Of a stretch of 46,042 bases of DNA, positions 1-11,000 are shown piece by piece. The DNA comes from Clostridium sardiniense. GTDB lineage: Bacteria; Bacillota; Clostridia; Clostridiales; Clostridiaceae. The DNA lies in assembly GCF_016907995.1 (NCBI RefSeq), contig NZ_JAFBDA010000025.1, positions 1 to 46,042 on the forward strand, given 5' to 3'. Each line of letters opens with the position of its first letter. Positions within the stretch are counted from its first letter, which is position 1. The position numbers were made by a program, and so were the translations under genes. The notes beneath the pieces were generated by a model that had not been told where the DNA came from, ran no database searches, and was given only the letters and a program-made list of their open reading frames with translations.

Positions 1-1356
1 AACTATTATTTCATCATTTTCTTTTACGAAATCAAAAGTTTTTGCAATTCTTTTTGCTTCACGTAATATTTCATCTGTTGTATTAAACATTTCACAGTGT
101 GCTGGAAGAACACCAAAATTAAGGGCTAATCCTCTCATTACATAATCAAATGGAGTTATAGCTATTATTGGTGCTTTAGGTCTATACTTGCAAAGTAGTC
201 TAGCAGTTGCACCACTTTGAGTTGCAGCAACTATAGCCTCGGCATTTACTGCGTTTGCAGTTCTACAAGCAGAGTAACTTATAGCATCAGAAAATGAAAG
301 GTTTGAAGGCTCCATACCTTTATAATTAAGATGGCTATAATCTAAATTTTCTTCAGTTTCTATAGCTATTTTAGACATAGTTTTTGCAGCTTCTATTGGG
401 AAATTACCAGAAGCACTTTCACCACTAAGCATTATAGCATCAGTTCCGTCAAATATTGCATTACAGATATCACAAGCTTCAGCTCTAGTTGGCATTGAAT
501 TTCTAATCATAGAATCAAGCATTTGAGTTGCAGTAATAACTACTTTACCTGCCTTATTACACTTTCTTATAATCTTCTTTTGGATTATAGGAACTTTTTC
601 TATAGGAATTTCAACTCCCATATCACCACGTGCGACCATTATTCCATCTGCAGCTTCAATTATAGAATCTATATTATTTACGCCTTCTTGACTCTCTATC
701 TTAGCTATTACCTTAATATGACTTCCGTTATGATCATTAAGTATCTTTTTCACATCTAATATATCGGAAGCCTTTCTTATAAATGATGCAGCTATGAAGT
801 CAACACCATTTTTGCAGCCGAAGATTATATCTTCTGTATCCTTTTCTGTAATTGATGGTAAGTTTATACTAACATTTGGGACGTTAACACCCTTGTGGTT
901 TTTAATTGTGCCACCAACTTCAACAGTACAATTTATAGATTTACCTTCAATGTTATCAATTTTAAACACTAAAAGTCCATCATCAACTAACATAGTACCG
1001 CCAGGTTTAACATCTTTATAAAGATCTCTGTAAGTTATTGAACATTTAGAATTATCTCCAAGTATTTCGTCATCACATATAAATGAGAATTTATCACCTT
1101 GTTTTAGTTCAGCTTGATCATCTTTAAAATTATGAGTCCTTATCTTAGGTCCCTTAATATCAAGAATAATTGCTGTTGAGGAGTTCATGTCTTCTCTTAT
1201 TTTTTTGATTAAATCAATCTTTTCTTTATGAGTTTCATGAGTTCCATGAGAAAAATTAAGTCTTGCAGTGCTCATACCTATTTTTATAAACTCTCTTAAG
1301 ATTTCTTCTGAGTCACTTGCAGGTCCAATAGTAAAAATCATTTTTGTTTTTTGCAT
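1..1356 (-). CDS. pyk: Pyruvate kinase (3' end beyond window)
   Basis: Converts phosphoenolpyruvate and ADP to pyruvate and ATP, the last step of glycolysis, in the cytoplasm. The minus strand is open for 452 codons from an ATG at 1356 preceded by GAGGTGA, and no stop is reached before the window edge, so only the last few residues of a normal ~470-aa enzyme are missing. Visible motifs include DIKGPKIRTH, the substrate/metal loop MVARGDMGVEIP, TATQMLDSM and GTDAIMLSGESASG, all typical of the catalytic barrel. Whether an extra C-terminal PEP-utiliser domain follows cannot be seen. It is divergent from pepD, with 182 bp between the starts, and is not directly preceded by pfkA. Identity is secure. 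Confidence 0.96.
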   Translation of the reverse strand, partial: MQKTKMIFTIGPASDSEEILREFIKIGMSTARLNFSHGTHETHKEKIDLIKKIREDMNSSTAIILDIKGPKIRTHNFKDDQAELKQGDKFSFICDDEILGDNSKCSITYRDLYKDVKPGGTMLVDDGLLVFKIDNIEGKSINCTVEVGGTIKNHKGVNVPNVSINLPSITEKDTEDIIFGCKNGVDFIAASFIRKASDILDVKKILNDHNGSHIKVIAKIESQEGVNNIDSIIEAADGIMVARGDMGVEIPIEKVPIIQKKIIRKCNKAGKVVITATQMLDSMIRNSMPTRAEACDICNAIFDGTDAIMLSGESASGNFPIEAAKTMSKIAIETEENLDYSHLNYKGMEPSNLSFSDAISYSACRTANAVNAEAIVAATQSGATARLLCKYRPKAPIIAITPFDYVMRGLALNFGVLPAHCEMFNTTDEILREAKRIAKTFDFVKENDEIIV

Positions 1357-1426
1357 AAAATCACCTCGCAAATATTTATTAGATCATTTCAAATACCATA
1401 GATGATTAGTATGTGCAAATATTCAA

Positions 1427-1462
1427 TAAACTAAATTAAATATTTATTATTAATTTAGTTTA
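1427..1462. repeat. 13-bp perfect inverted repeat between pyk and pepD
   Basis: The arms TAAACTAAATTAA (1427-1439) and TTAATTTAGTTTA (1450-1462) are exact reverse complements around a 10-nt AT spacer. The element lies between two divergent starts, so it cannot be a terminator for either flanking gene. It may be an operator or only an AT-rich palindrome. The rest of the 182-bp gap shows only poorly matched promoter elements. Confidence 0.5.
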
Positions 1463-1538
1463 AAATAAATAGACTATGATATACTAAAATTATCCACAAT
1501 ACAATTTTATCATAAATTAATAGGAGGCAAGATAAAAA

Positions 1539-2996
1539 ATGTCAGTTTTAACAAATATTCAACCAGAATTAGTTTTTAAGTATTTTGAAGAAATTTCAAA
1601 AATTCCAAGAGGTTCAGGAAATGAAAAAGGAATAAGTGATTATTTAGTTTCATTTGCTAAAGACCTTGGATTAGAAGTAATACAAGATGAAGCTTTAAAT
1701 GTAGTTATTAAAAAGCCAGCATCAAAAGGATATGAAAATGCACCTGGAGTTATACTTCAAGGTCATATGGATATGGTTTGTGAAAAGAATAAAGATACAG
1801 AGCATGATTTTACAAAGGATCCAATTGAATTAAGAGTCGATGGAGACTACATATATGCAAATGGAACAACACTTGGATCAGATAATGGAATAGCTGTTGC
1901 ATATGGAATGGCAATTTTAGCTGATGATACTATAGAGCATCCAGCTATTGAAGTATTATTAACTTCAGATGAAGAGACAGGTATGACAGGAGCTATGAAT
2001 ATATCACCTGATCATATAGACGGAAAAATTTTATTAAACCTTGATTCAGAAGAAGAAGGAGAACTTCTAGTAAGCTGTGCTGGTGGAGTAAGAAGTAAAG
2101 CAGCTATGAATATCAACTGGGAAGCTAAAGAAGAAGAACATGTTACTTTAGAAGTTAAGCTTAGAGGTCTTATGGGTGGACACTCAGGAATGGAAATAAA
2201 TAAAGGTCGTGGTAACTCCAATAAACTTATGGCAAGATTATTAAAAGATCTTTATGATAATTATGATATAAGATTAGTTCACTTAGAAGGTGGATCTAAA
2301 GATAATGCTATTCCAAGAGAAGCTGATGCAGTTATAACTGTTTCAAAAGGTCAAGTTGAAGACATAAAGGCAGAAATAGCTAGATATGATGGAATCTTTA
2401 AGCATGAATTTAAAGTTCAAGATCCAAATGTTACTTTAGAAATATTAGAATGTGATGATGCTAAAAAGACTTTTGATAAAAAATGTACAGAAAATGTTAT
2501 AAATCTTTTATACCTTTATCCAAATGGTATAAATACAATGAGTAAATCTATGCATGGATTAGTAGAAAGTTCAACAAATATAGGTGTTGTTACTACTTCA
2601 GAAGATAGAGTAAGAATAGATAGTGCTGTAAGAAGTTCAGTTGCTACATTAAAAGATGAAATTGTTCTAAGAAGTAAAACAATCACAGAAATATTAGGTG
2701 GAAGCTTTACAACTAATGCAGAATATCCAGAATGGGAATATAACAGTGAATCAAAAATAAGAGAAATCTGCAAAGATGTATATAAAGAAATGTATGGAGA
2801 AGAACCAAAGATAGTTGCAATTCATGCAGGTGTTGAATGTGGACTATTTAAAGAAAGATTAGGAGATTTAGATATGATTAGCTTTGGTCCAAATCTTTAC
2901 GATGTTCATACACCACAAGAGCATATGAGCATAAAATCAGTTCAACATGTTTGGGAATATCTATTAAATATTTTAAAAGCAATAAAAGAGTATTAA
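1539..2996 (+). CDS. pepD: Aminoacyl-histidine dipeptidase (M20C family)
   Basis: A cytosolic zinc dipeptidase that hydrolyses Xaa-His and related dipeptides (PepD/carnosinase-like), feeding amino acids from peptides into metabolism. The 485-residue length matches the family. The metallopeptidase centre is visible: QGHMDMV (His76, Asp78), GSDNGIAVAY (bridging Asp115), TSDEETGM (catalytic Glu145 and ligand Glu146), and a late VHTPQEHM that supplies a zinc His. An AGGAGG site lies about 10 nt before the ATG. It appears monocistronic: an AT-only hairpin (2995-3024) and then a separate promoter follow. Confidence 0.95.
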   Translation: MSVLTNIQPELVFKYFEEISKIPRGSGNEKGISDYLVSFAKDLGLEVIQDEALNVVIKKPASKGYENAPGVILQGHMDMVCEKNKDTEHDFTKDPIELRVDGDYIYANGTTLGSDNGIAVAYGMAILADDTIEHPAIEVLLTSDEETGMTGAMNISPDHIDGKILLNLDSEEEGELLVSCAGGVRSKAAMNINWEAKEEEHVTLEVKLRGLMGGHSGMEINKGRGNSNKLMARLLKDLYDNYDIRLVHLEGGSKDNAIPREADAVITVSKGQVEDIKAEIARYDGIFKHEFKVQDPNVTLEILECDDAKKTFDKKCTENVINLLYLYPNGINTMSKSMHGLVESSTNIGVVTTSEDRVRIDSAVRSSVATLKDEIVLRSKTITEILGGSFTTNAEYPEWEYNSESKIREICKDVYKEMYGEEPKIVAIHAGVECGLFKERLGDLDMISFGPNLYDVHTPQEHMSIKSVQHVWEYLLNILKAIKEY

Positions 2997-3024
2997 TAAT
3001 AATTATTAATTAAAAATTATTATT
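2995..3024. repeat. AT-only inverted repeat after pepD
   Basis: AATAATAATT at 2995-3004 pairs with AATTATTATT at 3015-3024. The hairpin begins at the pepD stop codon but has no G/C pairs and no U tract, so it is at best a weak transcript end. Confidence 0.3.
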
Positions 3025-3051
3025 GAAATCCCGAGTGGATTAGTATATAAT
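3023..3051 (+). promoter_or_regulatory. Sigma-A type promoter for the winged-helix ORF
   Basis: TTGAAA (3023-3028) and TATAAT (3046-3051) are separated by exactly 17 bp and lie about 40 bp before the 3093 start codon. Five of six bases match the -35 consensus and all six match the -10. Confidence 0.7.
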
Positions 3052-3092
3052 AAAATCATAGTAAAAAATATTGTTTTTGGAGGTAATTTTTT

Positions 3093-3272
3093 ATGGATAT
3101 AAAAGAAAAGGTATTAGAAATATTAAATAACTCAGAGGAACCGTTAAAAGGTGGCCAAATTGCAGAAGCTTCAGGAATTGATAAGAAAGAAGTTGATAAA
3201 GCAATTAAAGAGTTAAAAAAAGAGGAGAAAATTATCTCACCAAAAAGATGTTTTTACGCAGCTAACAATTAA
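3093..3272 (+). CDS. 59-aa winged-helix DNA-binding protein
   Basis: A 59-codon ORF with a strong TTGGAGG site 8-9 nt before its ATG, its own promoter and a perfect terminator after it, so it is very probably a real single gene. The protein begins MDIKEKVLEILNNSEEPL and continues with a KGGQIAEASGIDKKEVDKAI segment and a basic wing ending in PKRCFYAANN. This is the layout of a minimal winged helix: helix 1, helix-turn-helix, beta wing. It is nearly all domain, without a ligand-binding or dimerisation part. It could be a small transcription factor or nucleoid-associated protein. The fold is inferred and the target is unknown. Confidence 0.8.
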   Translation: MDIKEKVLEILNNSEEPLKGGQIAEASGIDKKEVDKAIKELKKEEKIISPKRCFYAANN

Positions 3273-3315
3273 TTTTATATACATTGATTTATCAAAACAA
3301 TCCCTTATTAGTTTT

Positions 3316-3351
3316 AAATCTTCACCTAAAATTTTAGGTGAAGATTTTTTT
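3316..3351 (+). terminator. Rho-independent terminator
   Basis: The stretch 3316-3347 is a perfect 32-nt palindrome (core CTTCACCTAAAA / TTTTAGGTGAAG) that runs into a T tract ending at 3351. Because it is symmetrical, with A's on the left side, it could also act on the other strand. Confidence 0.9.
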
Positions 3352-3417
3352 ACATAATGAATATTATTGACTCCTTCCTAATATATTTTAATAAAGTAAT
3401 GTTTTAGGAGGGATAAG

Positions 3418-4185
3418 ATGGGATACACAAGATATAATTATAAGCCAAGAAAAAAGCCGGGAAGAAACTTTTTAACAATAGGAATTATTGGAGTACTTCT
3501 AGCAATAGTTATAGGATTGCTTATAGGAAAAGTTTTATTTAAGGGAAATAGTACTCCGAATGAAGAGCAAGCAAATGCAATTGAGGGGACAGAGCAGAGC
3601 GGTACTATAGATAATGAAGAAAAGGATAATGCTAATAAGGGTGAAGCTGATAAAGAAACAGTTGGAAAAGTTACAGAATCTGGGGATAACAAAAAATTTT
3701 CTATGATTCAATGTGGATATTATGGAAAGAAGGAAAATGCAGAGAAAGTACTAAATGATATTCCATCAAATTATAATAAATTTATAATAGAGGAAGATGG
3801 AAAATTTAGAGTAATCGCTGGAATCTATACAGAGGATTCTGTAGAAAAGGTAAGCGAGCAATTAACAAAGAAAGAAATAAGCAACGTTAAAATAAATTGT
3901 GAATATGCATTAAGTGATAATCAAAACTCAATGATATACGAAATAGTTACGGGTTTTATGAAAATTTTAAATGAATTAGAGAATGAACAAGTAAGAAGTG
4001 TAAATACGACAGATTTTAAAAAATGGACAAATGAACTTGGAAAAGATTCTAAAGATAAAGAAGATAATGAGGAACTTAAAAATTTAAGGGAACACATAGA
4101 AAAATTACCAGAGGAATTAAATAGAGATGGTGCCAAAAAATCACTTGAATTTATATATAAAATGCTTATAAAACATAGAGTGTAA
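3418..4185 (+). CDS. SPOR-domain single-pass membrane protein
   Basis: A 255-aa protein. The basic N-terminus (residues 1-18) is followed by one membrane helix (about 20-43, LTIGIIGVLLAIVIGLLIGK), an acidic low-complexity linker (45-90) and a SPOR-like domain (about 93-145, starting FSMIQCGYYGKKENAEKVL and including FRVIAGIYTEDSVEKV). A charged helical tail of about 100 residues ends the protein. SPOR domains bind glycan strands stripped of stem peptides at septa, so a division or spore-septum role is plausible. That is inferred from the domain and from the cell-shape cluster downstream. The start is clear (TAGGAGGG before ATG). A TTGACT at 3367 may be its -35 element. Confidence 0.85.
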   Translation: MGYTRYNYKPRKKPGRNFLTIGIIGVLLAIVIGLLIGKVLFKGNSTPNEEQANAIEGTEQSGTIDNEEKDNANKGEADKETVGKVTESGDNKKFSMIQCGYYGKKENAEKVLNDIPSNYNKFIIEEDGKFRVIAGIYTEDSVEKVSEQLTKKEISNVKINCEYALSDNQNSMIYEIVTGFMKILNELENEQVRSVNTTDFKKWTNELGKDSKDKEDNEELKNLREHIEKLPEELNRDGAKKSLEFIYKMLIKHRV

Positions 4186-4261
4186 GCAATTCTTAAAAAA
4201 AAATTAATTCTATCTTTATAAGGCGTTTTTACTTGTTTATGGTCTTATAAAATGATAAACT

Positions 4262-4308
4262 ATATTAGGTGTAGTAATCTTTGATTTAAAGAATACTACA
4301 CCTAATAT
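4262..4308 (+). terminator. Long hairpin between the SPOR gene and maf
   Basis: ATATTAGGTGTAGTA (4262-4276) pairs perfectly with TACTACACCTAATAT (4294-4308), and a short CTTT/AAAG pairing extends it inside the loop. The U tract is imperfect (TATTTT), but the position right after a gene fits a transcript end. Confidence 0.7.
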
Positions 4309-4398
4309 TATTTTAAAAATATGTAGTATTTATATCTAAAGAAATTAAAAACTGGAAATACTATATTATATTAAAAGTTATTTATAAAGAGGGATATT

Positions 4399-4968
4399 AT
4401 GAAGTTTATTTTAGCATCAGCATCCGCAAGAAGACAGGAATTATTAAAAAGAATAGTAGATGATTTCGACATTATTGTCAGTGAGTTTGAGGAGAAAAAT
4501 GTCGAATTCAAAGATGACATTAATAAGTATGTGGAGGAGATTGCATTAGGTAAAGCTAAGGCTGTTTTAAATAATGCACAGAGCGAAGACATAATAATAT
4601 CAGCAGATACAGTTGTTTCTTTTAATAACAATATCTTAGGAAAGCCTGTAGATGAGGAAGATGCCTTTAAAATGCTAAGAATGCTTAGTGGAAACACTCA
4701 TGAAGTTTACTCTGGAGTTTGTATTATAAATAATAAAACAAAAGAGATAATATGTGAGAGTTTTAAAACAGAGGTAACTTTTTCAGAAATTAGTGATGAC
4801 AGAATAAAAAAATACATTGAAAGTGGAAGTCCTCTTGATAAAGCAGGTTCTTACGGAATACAAGACGAAGGTGGAGTTTTCGTAGAAGGCATAAAAGGAG
4901 ACTATTATAATGTAGTTGGATTACCGCTTAATGGGATATACAAGATGATTAAAAGAGTAACTAAATAA
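4399..4968 (+). CDS. maf: Maf family nucleotide pyrophosphatase
   Basis: Maf proteins hydrolyse nucleoside triphosphates, including modified or non-canonical ones, to monophosphates, and are linked to septum formation. At 189 aa this is the normal length. The opening KFILASASARRQELLKRI holds the family signature S-x-R-R-x-E-L. ISADTVV (catalytic Asp region), GKPVDEEDAF, SGNTHEVYSGV and the late DKAGSYGIQDEGG motif all follow in the usual order. GAGGG precedes the ATG. It is the first gene of the shape/division cluster and is followed after 46 bp by radC, the common arrangement in Firmicutes. Confidence 0.95.
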   Translation: MKFILASASARRQELLKRIVDDFDIIVSEFEEKNVEFKDDINKYVEEIALGKAKAVLNNAQSEDIIISADTVVSFNNNILGKPVDEEDAFKMLRMLSGNTHEVYSGVCIINNKTKEIICESFKTEVTFSEISDDRIKKYIESGSPLDKAGSYGIQDEGGVFVEGIKGDYYNVVGLPLNGIYKMIKRVTK

Positions 4969-5014
4969 TTTTAAAGGGGGATGGGTATTCTAATAAAAGT
5001 AAGGAGAAATAAAT

Positions 5015-5704
5015 TTGGACAATTACCTTAGAATGTTGGATATACCTGAAAATGAGAGACCTAAAGAAAAATTATTAAGATACGGTGCAGAATCTTTAAG
5101 TAATCCAGAACTTTTAGCGATAGTTTTAAGAACTGGTACTAAGGGTGAAAATGTATTAAATTTAAGTCAAAAAATAATTGCAGAACTTAATGGGTTGAAT
5201 GGTATTTTAAATGCATCAGTAAAAGAAATGACAAAAATTAAAGGTGTAAAAGAGGCAAAGGCTTCGCAAATACTTGCAATAGCTGAGCTTTTTAGAAGGT
5301 TTAATACCTATAAATCTTTTAATGAATTTAAGAGAATTACATCACCAAGAGAAGTTGCAAACATGCTCTATGGTGAAATGGGAGCAAGTAATCAAGAAGT
5401 ATTAAAATTAATTATACTAAATACTAAAAATGAAGTTATAAAAATTAAAGATGTTTTTAAGGGGAGCTTAAATTCTTCTTTGGTTCATCCAAGAGAAATA
5501 TTTAATGAAGCTATAAGAAGTAGTGCAGCTTCAATAATTATATGTCATAATCACCCATCAGGAGACCCAACTCCAAGTAGTGAGGACATAAAAGTTACTA
5601 CCAGAATTAATCAAAGTGGAGAGATAATAGGGATTAAACTTATTGATCACATTATAATAGGTAGAAATAATTACGTAAGCTTAAAAGAAAAAGGAATATT
5701 ATAA
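5015..5704 (+). CDS. radC: RadC family JAB/MPN-domain protein
   Basis: A 229-aa protein with an N-terminal helix-hairpin-helix region (about 25-85, including LNASVKEMTKIKGVKEAKA) and a C-terminal JAB/MPN metalloprotease-like domain with the HNHPSGDPTPSSED signature (HxHx7Sx2D zinc site). The start is taken as TTG at 5015, preceded by AAGGAG; the product then begins with the normal DNYLRMLDIPENERPKEKLL. RadC was once called a DNA repair protein, but its biochemical role is not settled. It sits between maf and mreB with short gaps, an arrangement kept in many clostridia and bacilli. Confidence 0.94.
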   Translation: MDNYLRMLDIPENERPKEKLLRYGAESLSNPELLAIVLRTGTKGENVLNLSQKIIAELNGLNGILNASVKEMTKIKGVKEAKASQILAIAELFRRFNTYKSFNEFKRITSPREVANMLYGEMGASNQEVLKLIILNTKNEVIKIKDVFKGSLNSSLVHPREIFNEAIRSSAASIIICHNHPSGDPTPSSEDIKVTTRINQSGEIIGIKLIDHIIIGRNNYVSLKEKGIL

Positions 5705-5719
5705 TCGAAAGGGGAATGA

Positions 5720-6736
<1,017 letters not shown>

Positions 6737-6740
6737 AGAC

Positions 6741-7586
6741 ATGAAGCGTCTTAAGAACAAACTGGCAGTCACTATAATAGTGCTGTCAGTTGCATTTTTA
6801 GGCTTAATTATCTATACATTCAAAGATCCTAATAAAAATGCTATTGAAAGTGGTGCAGGTGCAGCGTTAAATCCTATACAGAAAATTGCGTATACCGTTA
6901 ATGTAAAGATTAAAGATTTTGTTGATTTATGTTTAAATTTCTCTACTGTAAAAGATGAGAACAATAATCTTACAAAAGAAAATGCAGAGCTTAAGAAACA
7001 ACTTTTAGAGTATTCAGATCTTAAGCAAGAAAATGATCAATTAAGAAAAGTTTTGAAGTTTAAAGATTCAAGAGATAATTATAATTATGTAGCTACTAAT
7101 ATCATAGGATATGCTGGAGGAAATATATTAGATGGGTATATTGTTGATAAAGGCAAAGGTGATGGCATAGAAAAAGGTATGATAGTAATTGCGGCTGATG
7201 GTTTAGTTGGTCAAGTTACTTCAGTTGGTAGCAACTGGGCAATAATAAAGAGTATTTTAAATGAAAATATTGCAGTAAGTGTTAAAGTAGAAAGCACTAA
7301 AGAAAATACTGGTATATTAAGAGGTTATAGAAACGCAGATGGAACTGGAGCATGTAAAGTTGAAAATCTTCCTATGGATTCGAATATAAAAGAGGGAGAT
7401 ACAATAGTTACATCAGGTCTTGGACAAATATATCCTAAAGATATAATGATTGGAAAAGTAGTATCAGTTCAAGAAGATAAGGTAAATGTAATGAAAAATG
7501 CAGTTGTTAAACCAAGCGTTGACTTTAATAAACTTGAAGGATTATTTATTGTAGTACCTAAAGATAAACGTGAGATTAAATATTAA
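6741..7586 (+). CDS. mreC: Rod shape-determining protein MreC
   Basis: A bitopic membrane protein that links MreB to the periplasmic-side synthases PBP2 and RodA. Features: a short basic N-terminus, one membrane helix at about 8-26 (LAVTIIVLSVAFLGLIIYTF), a coiled coil at about 65-105 (VKDENNNLTKENAELKKQLL and onward), then the two-barrel MreC domain with GYAGGNILDGYIVDKGKGDG and a GDTIVTSGLGQIYPKDIMIG motif. At 281 aa it is a normal size. It begins 4 bp after mreB and is followed by mreD after 11 bp. Confidence 0.96.
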   Translation: MKRLKNKLAVTIIVLSVAFLGLIIYTFKDPNKNAIESGAGAALNPIQKIAYTVNVKIKDFVDLCLNFSTVKDENNNLTKENAELKKQLLEYSDLKQENDQLRKVLKFKDSRDNYNYVATNIIGYAGGNILDGYIVDKGKGDGIEKGMIVIAADGLVGQVTSVGSNWAIIKSILNENIAVSVKVESTKENTGILRGYRNADGTGACKVENLPMDSNIKEGDTIVTSGLGQIYPKDIMIGKVVSVQEDKVNVMKNAVVKPSVDFNKLEGLFIVVPKDKREIKY

Positions 7587-7597
7587 GAGGTGATGAT

Positions 7598-8089
7598 ATG
7601 AAAAAATTGATAGTGGTTTTAATATCTATTCTCTTATTAGTAATTGATAATTCGGTAATGCCATTTTTAAGTATATATGGTGGATTCCCAAGTTTATTAT
7701 TTACTTTTGCTGTTCTATACTCATTAATAAATGGAGTTGAAGATGCAGTTTTTATTGGGGCAGTAAGTGGAATACTACAAGATATTTATTTTGCAAATGG
7801 GGTAGGAATAAATGCAATAGTTAATATGTTTATATGTATATTAGCAGCTTATATAGGTAATGGAGTATTTAAGAAGAGAAAATTAGTTCCTGTAGCTACA
7901 GTGTTTGGAGCTACTATAGTTAAGCATTTAGTTGTTCTTGCTATATTATACTTCTTAAATTACAAAGTAAATTTAAATAATATACTTATAGTTGCAATAT
8001 ATAATTCAGTAATAGCATTTATAGTATACAAATATGTATTAATGTTTTCAAATACTGAAGATGTAAACAATAAGTGGAGGTTTAAATGA
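7598..8089 (+). CDS. mreD: Rod shape-determining membrane protein MreD
   Basis: A 163-aa polytopic membrane protein with about five hydrophobic segments (for example LIVVLISILLLVIDNSVMPF at the N-terminus and a C-terminal IAFIVYKYVLMF). A soluble DIYFANGVGINAIVNM loop resembles MreD family members. It takes part in the elongasome and is required for rod shape in model species. AGAGGTGA precedes the ATG. Its TGA stop overlaps the ATG of the PBP2 gene by 4 nt, which implies translational coupling. Confidence 0.93.
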   Translation: MKKLIVVLISILLLVIDNSVMPFLSIYGGFPSLLFTFAVLYSLINGVEDAVFIGAVSGILQDIYFANGVGINAIVNMFICILAAYIGNGVFKKRKLVPVATVFGATIVKHLVVLAILYFLNYKVNLNNILIVAIYNSVIAFIVYKYVLMFSNTEDVNNKWRFK

Positions 8090-11000
8090 TAGTTAATAAA
8101 CCAAAAAGTAAAAAGAAAAAACTTTCTAGGTATACAGTACTTAATATTATCATGCTAATAATCTTTTGCATAATATCATTAAAGTTAGTTTATTTACAAG
8201 TTTATAAACACGATGATTATGAAGATAGGGCAAACCAAAATGCTACTAGATTTATTGCAGAAAAAGCTCCGAGAGGAGAGATTTTAGATAAAAATGGTAA
8301 TGTGTTAGCAACGAATAAACAAACTTACACATTAACATATACAACAACAGATGAGGCACAAAAGAAATTCTATAGTACAATGGATTCAATCTTTAAGGTT
8401 CTTAAAGAAAATGGAGAAAGTGTTCAAGATGATTTATTAGTAAAGATTGATGATAAAGGTGGATTTTATTTTGGATATAAAGATTCATCTCCTGATAATC
8501 AACAATATGAAAAGCTTAGATTTTTAAAAGATAGAGGAATGAATGAGCAAATTCAAAGAGAACTTTTTGGAGATGAAAGTAAAGATTTAACAGATAATCA
8601 GATTGCACAAATAGATCAAAAGTTATTAAAAGTCACTCCAGAGGAAGCGTTCTACTATTTAGTGAAAAGCTATGATCTTATAGGACTTGTTAATCCAGAT
8701 CCATCAAAAGATGAAAAGAAAGAATATAAAGATATGACTGGTAAACAGCTGACAGATCTTATATTAAAGAAATATTCACTTAATGATATAAGAGATTATA
8801 TGGTTGTTAAAGATGCTATAAAGATGCAAAGTTTTAAAGGGTATAAAGCTGTAACTATTGCAAGTAATATAAAGAAAGATACAGCGTTTATAATATATCA
8901 AAAACTTAATGATTTACCAGGGATAGGTGTTGATTTACAACCAGTTAGAGAATATCCTTATAAGAACTTAGGATCATCAGTCCTTGGATATGTTGGAACA
9001 ATAGATAGTTCTTTAGAAGATGATTATAAATTAAGAGGATATGATCCATCAACTGACCTTGTAGGAAAATCAGGTATAGAATCAGCCTTTGAAGATGAAC
9101 TTAAAGGTGTTAAAGGTGGAGAAACTGTTAAGGTAAACTCAGAAGGTAGAAAAACAGAAGAGTTATTTAAGTTAGAATCTTATCCAGGTAATAATGTAAA
9201 TCTTACTATAGATAAAAATGTTCAGTATGCTATGCAAGAAGCATTAAAGGATACAATAAATAAAGTTAGAACACAAACTACAGATTCTGACGGTCATAGT
9301 TTCCCGAATGCAACTAGAGGGGCAGCTCTTGCAATTGATGTTAATACTGGTAAGATACTTGCAATGGCAAGTTATCCAGATTTTGATCCAAATCTTTTTG
9401 CAATACCAGGACAGCTTACAAAAGAACAAACAGAGCAATACTTCTCACCAGATCTTGAGAAGTTTGGTAAAGAGCTTATAAAGAAGACAGGAGTTAAAAA
9501 ATCAGTAGATGATTTATTCCCTAAAGATAAAAATGGATATAGAACAGACCCATATGACTTATATGCAAAACCATTCTATAATTATGCAACTTTAGGTACA
9601 TTACCTCCAGGTTCTATATTTAAGCCAATAACGGCTATAGCGGGTCTTCAAGAAGGGGTAATAAAACCAGGGGTGACTATAAACGCTACAGGTAAATTTA
9701 ATATTCACCCTGAAACATTTGGTACTGGATTTGGACCGGTATGTTGGATATATCCAGGTAGTCATGGTCCTACTGATGTTGAAAAAGCGCTTCAAGTTTC
9801 ATGTAACTTCTTCTTCTATGAAACTGCATATAGATTATATATGAAAGATGGGGGAAATGCTAATAGACCTGAAGCTTTAAATGTTATTGCAAAATATGCA
9901 TGGAAATTTGGTCTTGGAGTTGACCCAAATAGTAAGACAAATCCTTCAACAGGAATAGAAATAGAAGAAAATACTACAGGGCAGACATACAACTTTAAGA
10001 CATTTAAGGAGAGCACTATAGCACTTTCAAATTTTGAAATAGCAGACTTTTTAGAAAAGGAAGTTCCAAGTGGATCAGCATTATCTACTTATCAAGGAAC
10101 GTATAATTTTATTCCTTTTGACTTCTCATATAAAGATGATGATTCAGAGAAGGTTAAGAACTTAAAAGTAGACTTAAAACAAAAAATTAAAGATAGATTT
10201 GAAGTAGTAGCTACAGGGAAATCTGCAATGGGTCAAAATGAATTTGCGGCTAGTATTTTATCAGATGTAAAAGGTATAATGCAAAACTCAGATGTTTATA
10301 AGAATAATGTTAAGAAGTATGAAGATAAGTATAACAAAAAAGCTAATATAGATGAGCAGGCATCAACTGTTTCTAGTGCAATTGCAAGGTATGTTGTTAC
10401 TGATAAATCAGCAGAAATGACATCACCAGGTCAGGTTATTTATTCAGCTATTGGTCAAGGTATAAATCACTATACTCCACTTCAACTTGGAGCATATATA
10501 TCAACACTTGCAAATGGAGGAACTAGATATGCTCTTCATTTAGTAGATAGTGTAACAGATGTAGATGGAAAAGTGGTAGAGCAATTTAAACCAAAAGTAC
10601 TGGATAAAGTAGAGATGAATCCAGCAACACTTGCTGCAGTTAAAGAAGGTATGGCAAAAGTTAATGATGCTGAAGGTGGTACAGCCTCAGCAGTATTTAG
10701 TTCATTCCCTATAAAAACAGCAGGTAAGACAGGTACAGCCGATTATTCAAATGACCAAAGAGATTTTGGTAGATCGCCTTATGCAACATATGTAAGTTTT
10801 GCGCCTATTGATAAACCAGAAATAGCCTTTGTTGGGGTTATATATGACGGTGGTCATGGTTCATATACTGCACCAGTTGCGAAAGCTGTTTATGAAGCAT
10901 ACTTTAAAGATAAAATCTTAAAGGATTATCCAGAATATGCCAAGAGTTCATCTACATTTAAGAAATATGTTTTAGATGCACCTAAGGATAATAATGAAGC

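Noticed and set aside
523..1021. Two plus-strand ORFs over the pyk region
   Set aside because: They are antisense to clear pyruvate kinase motifs on the minus strand.
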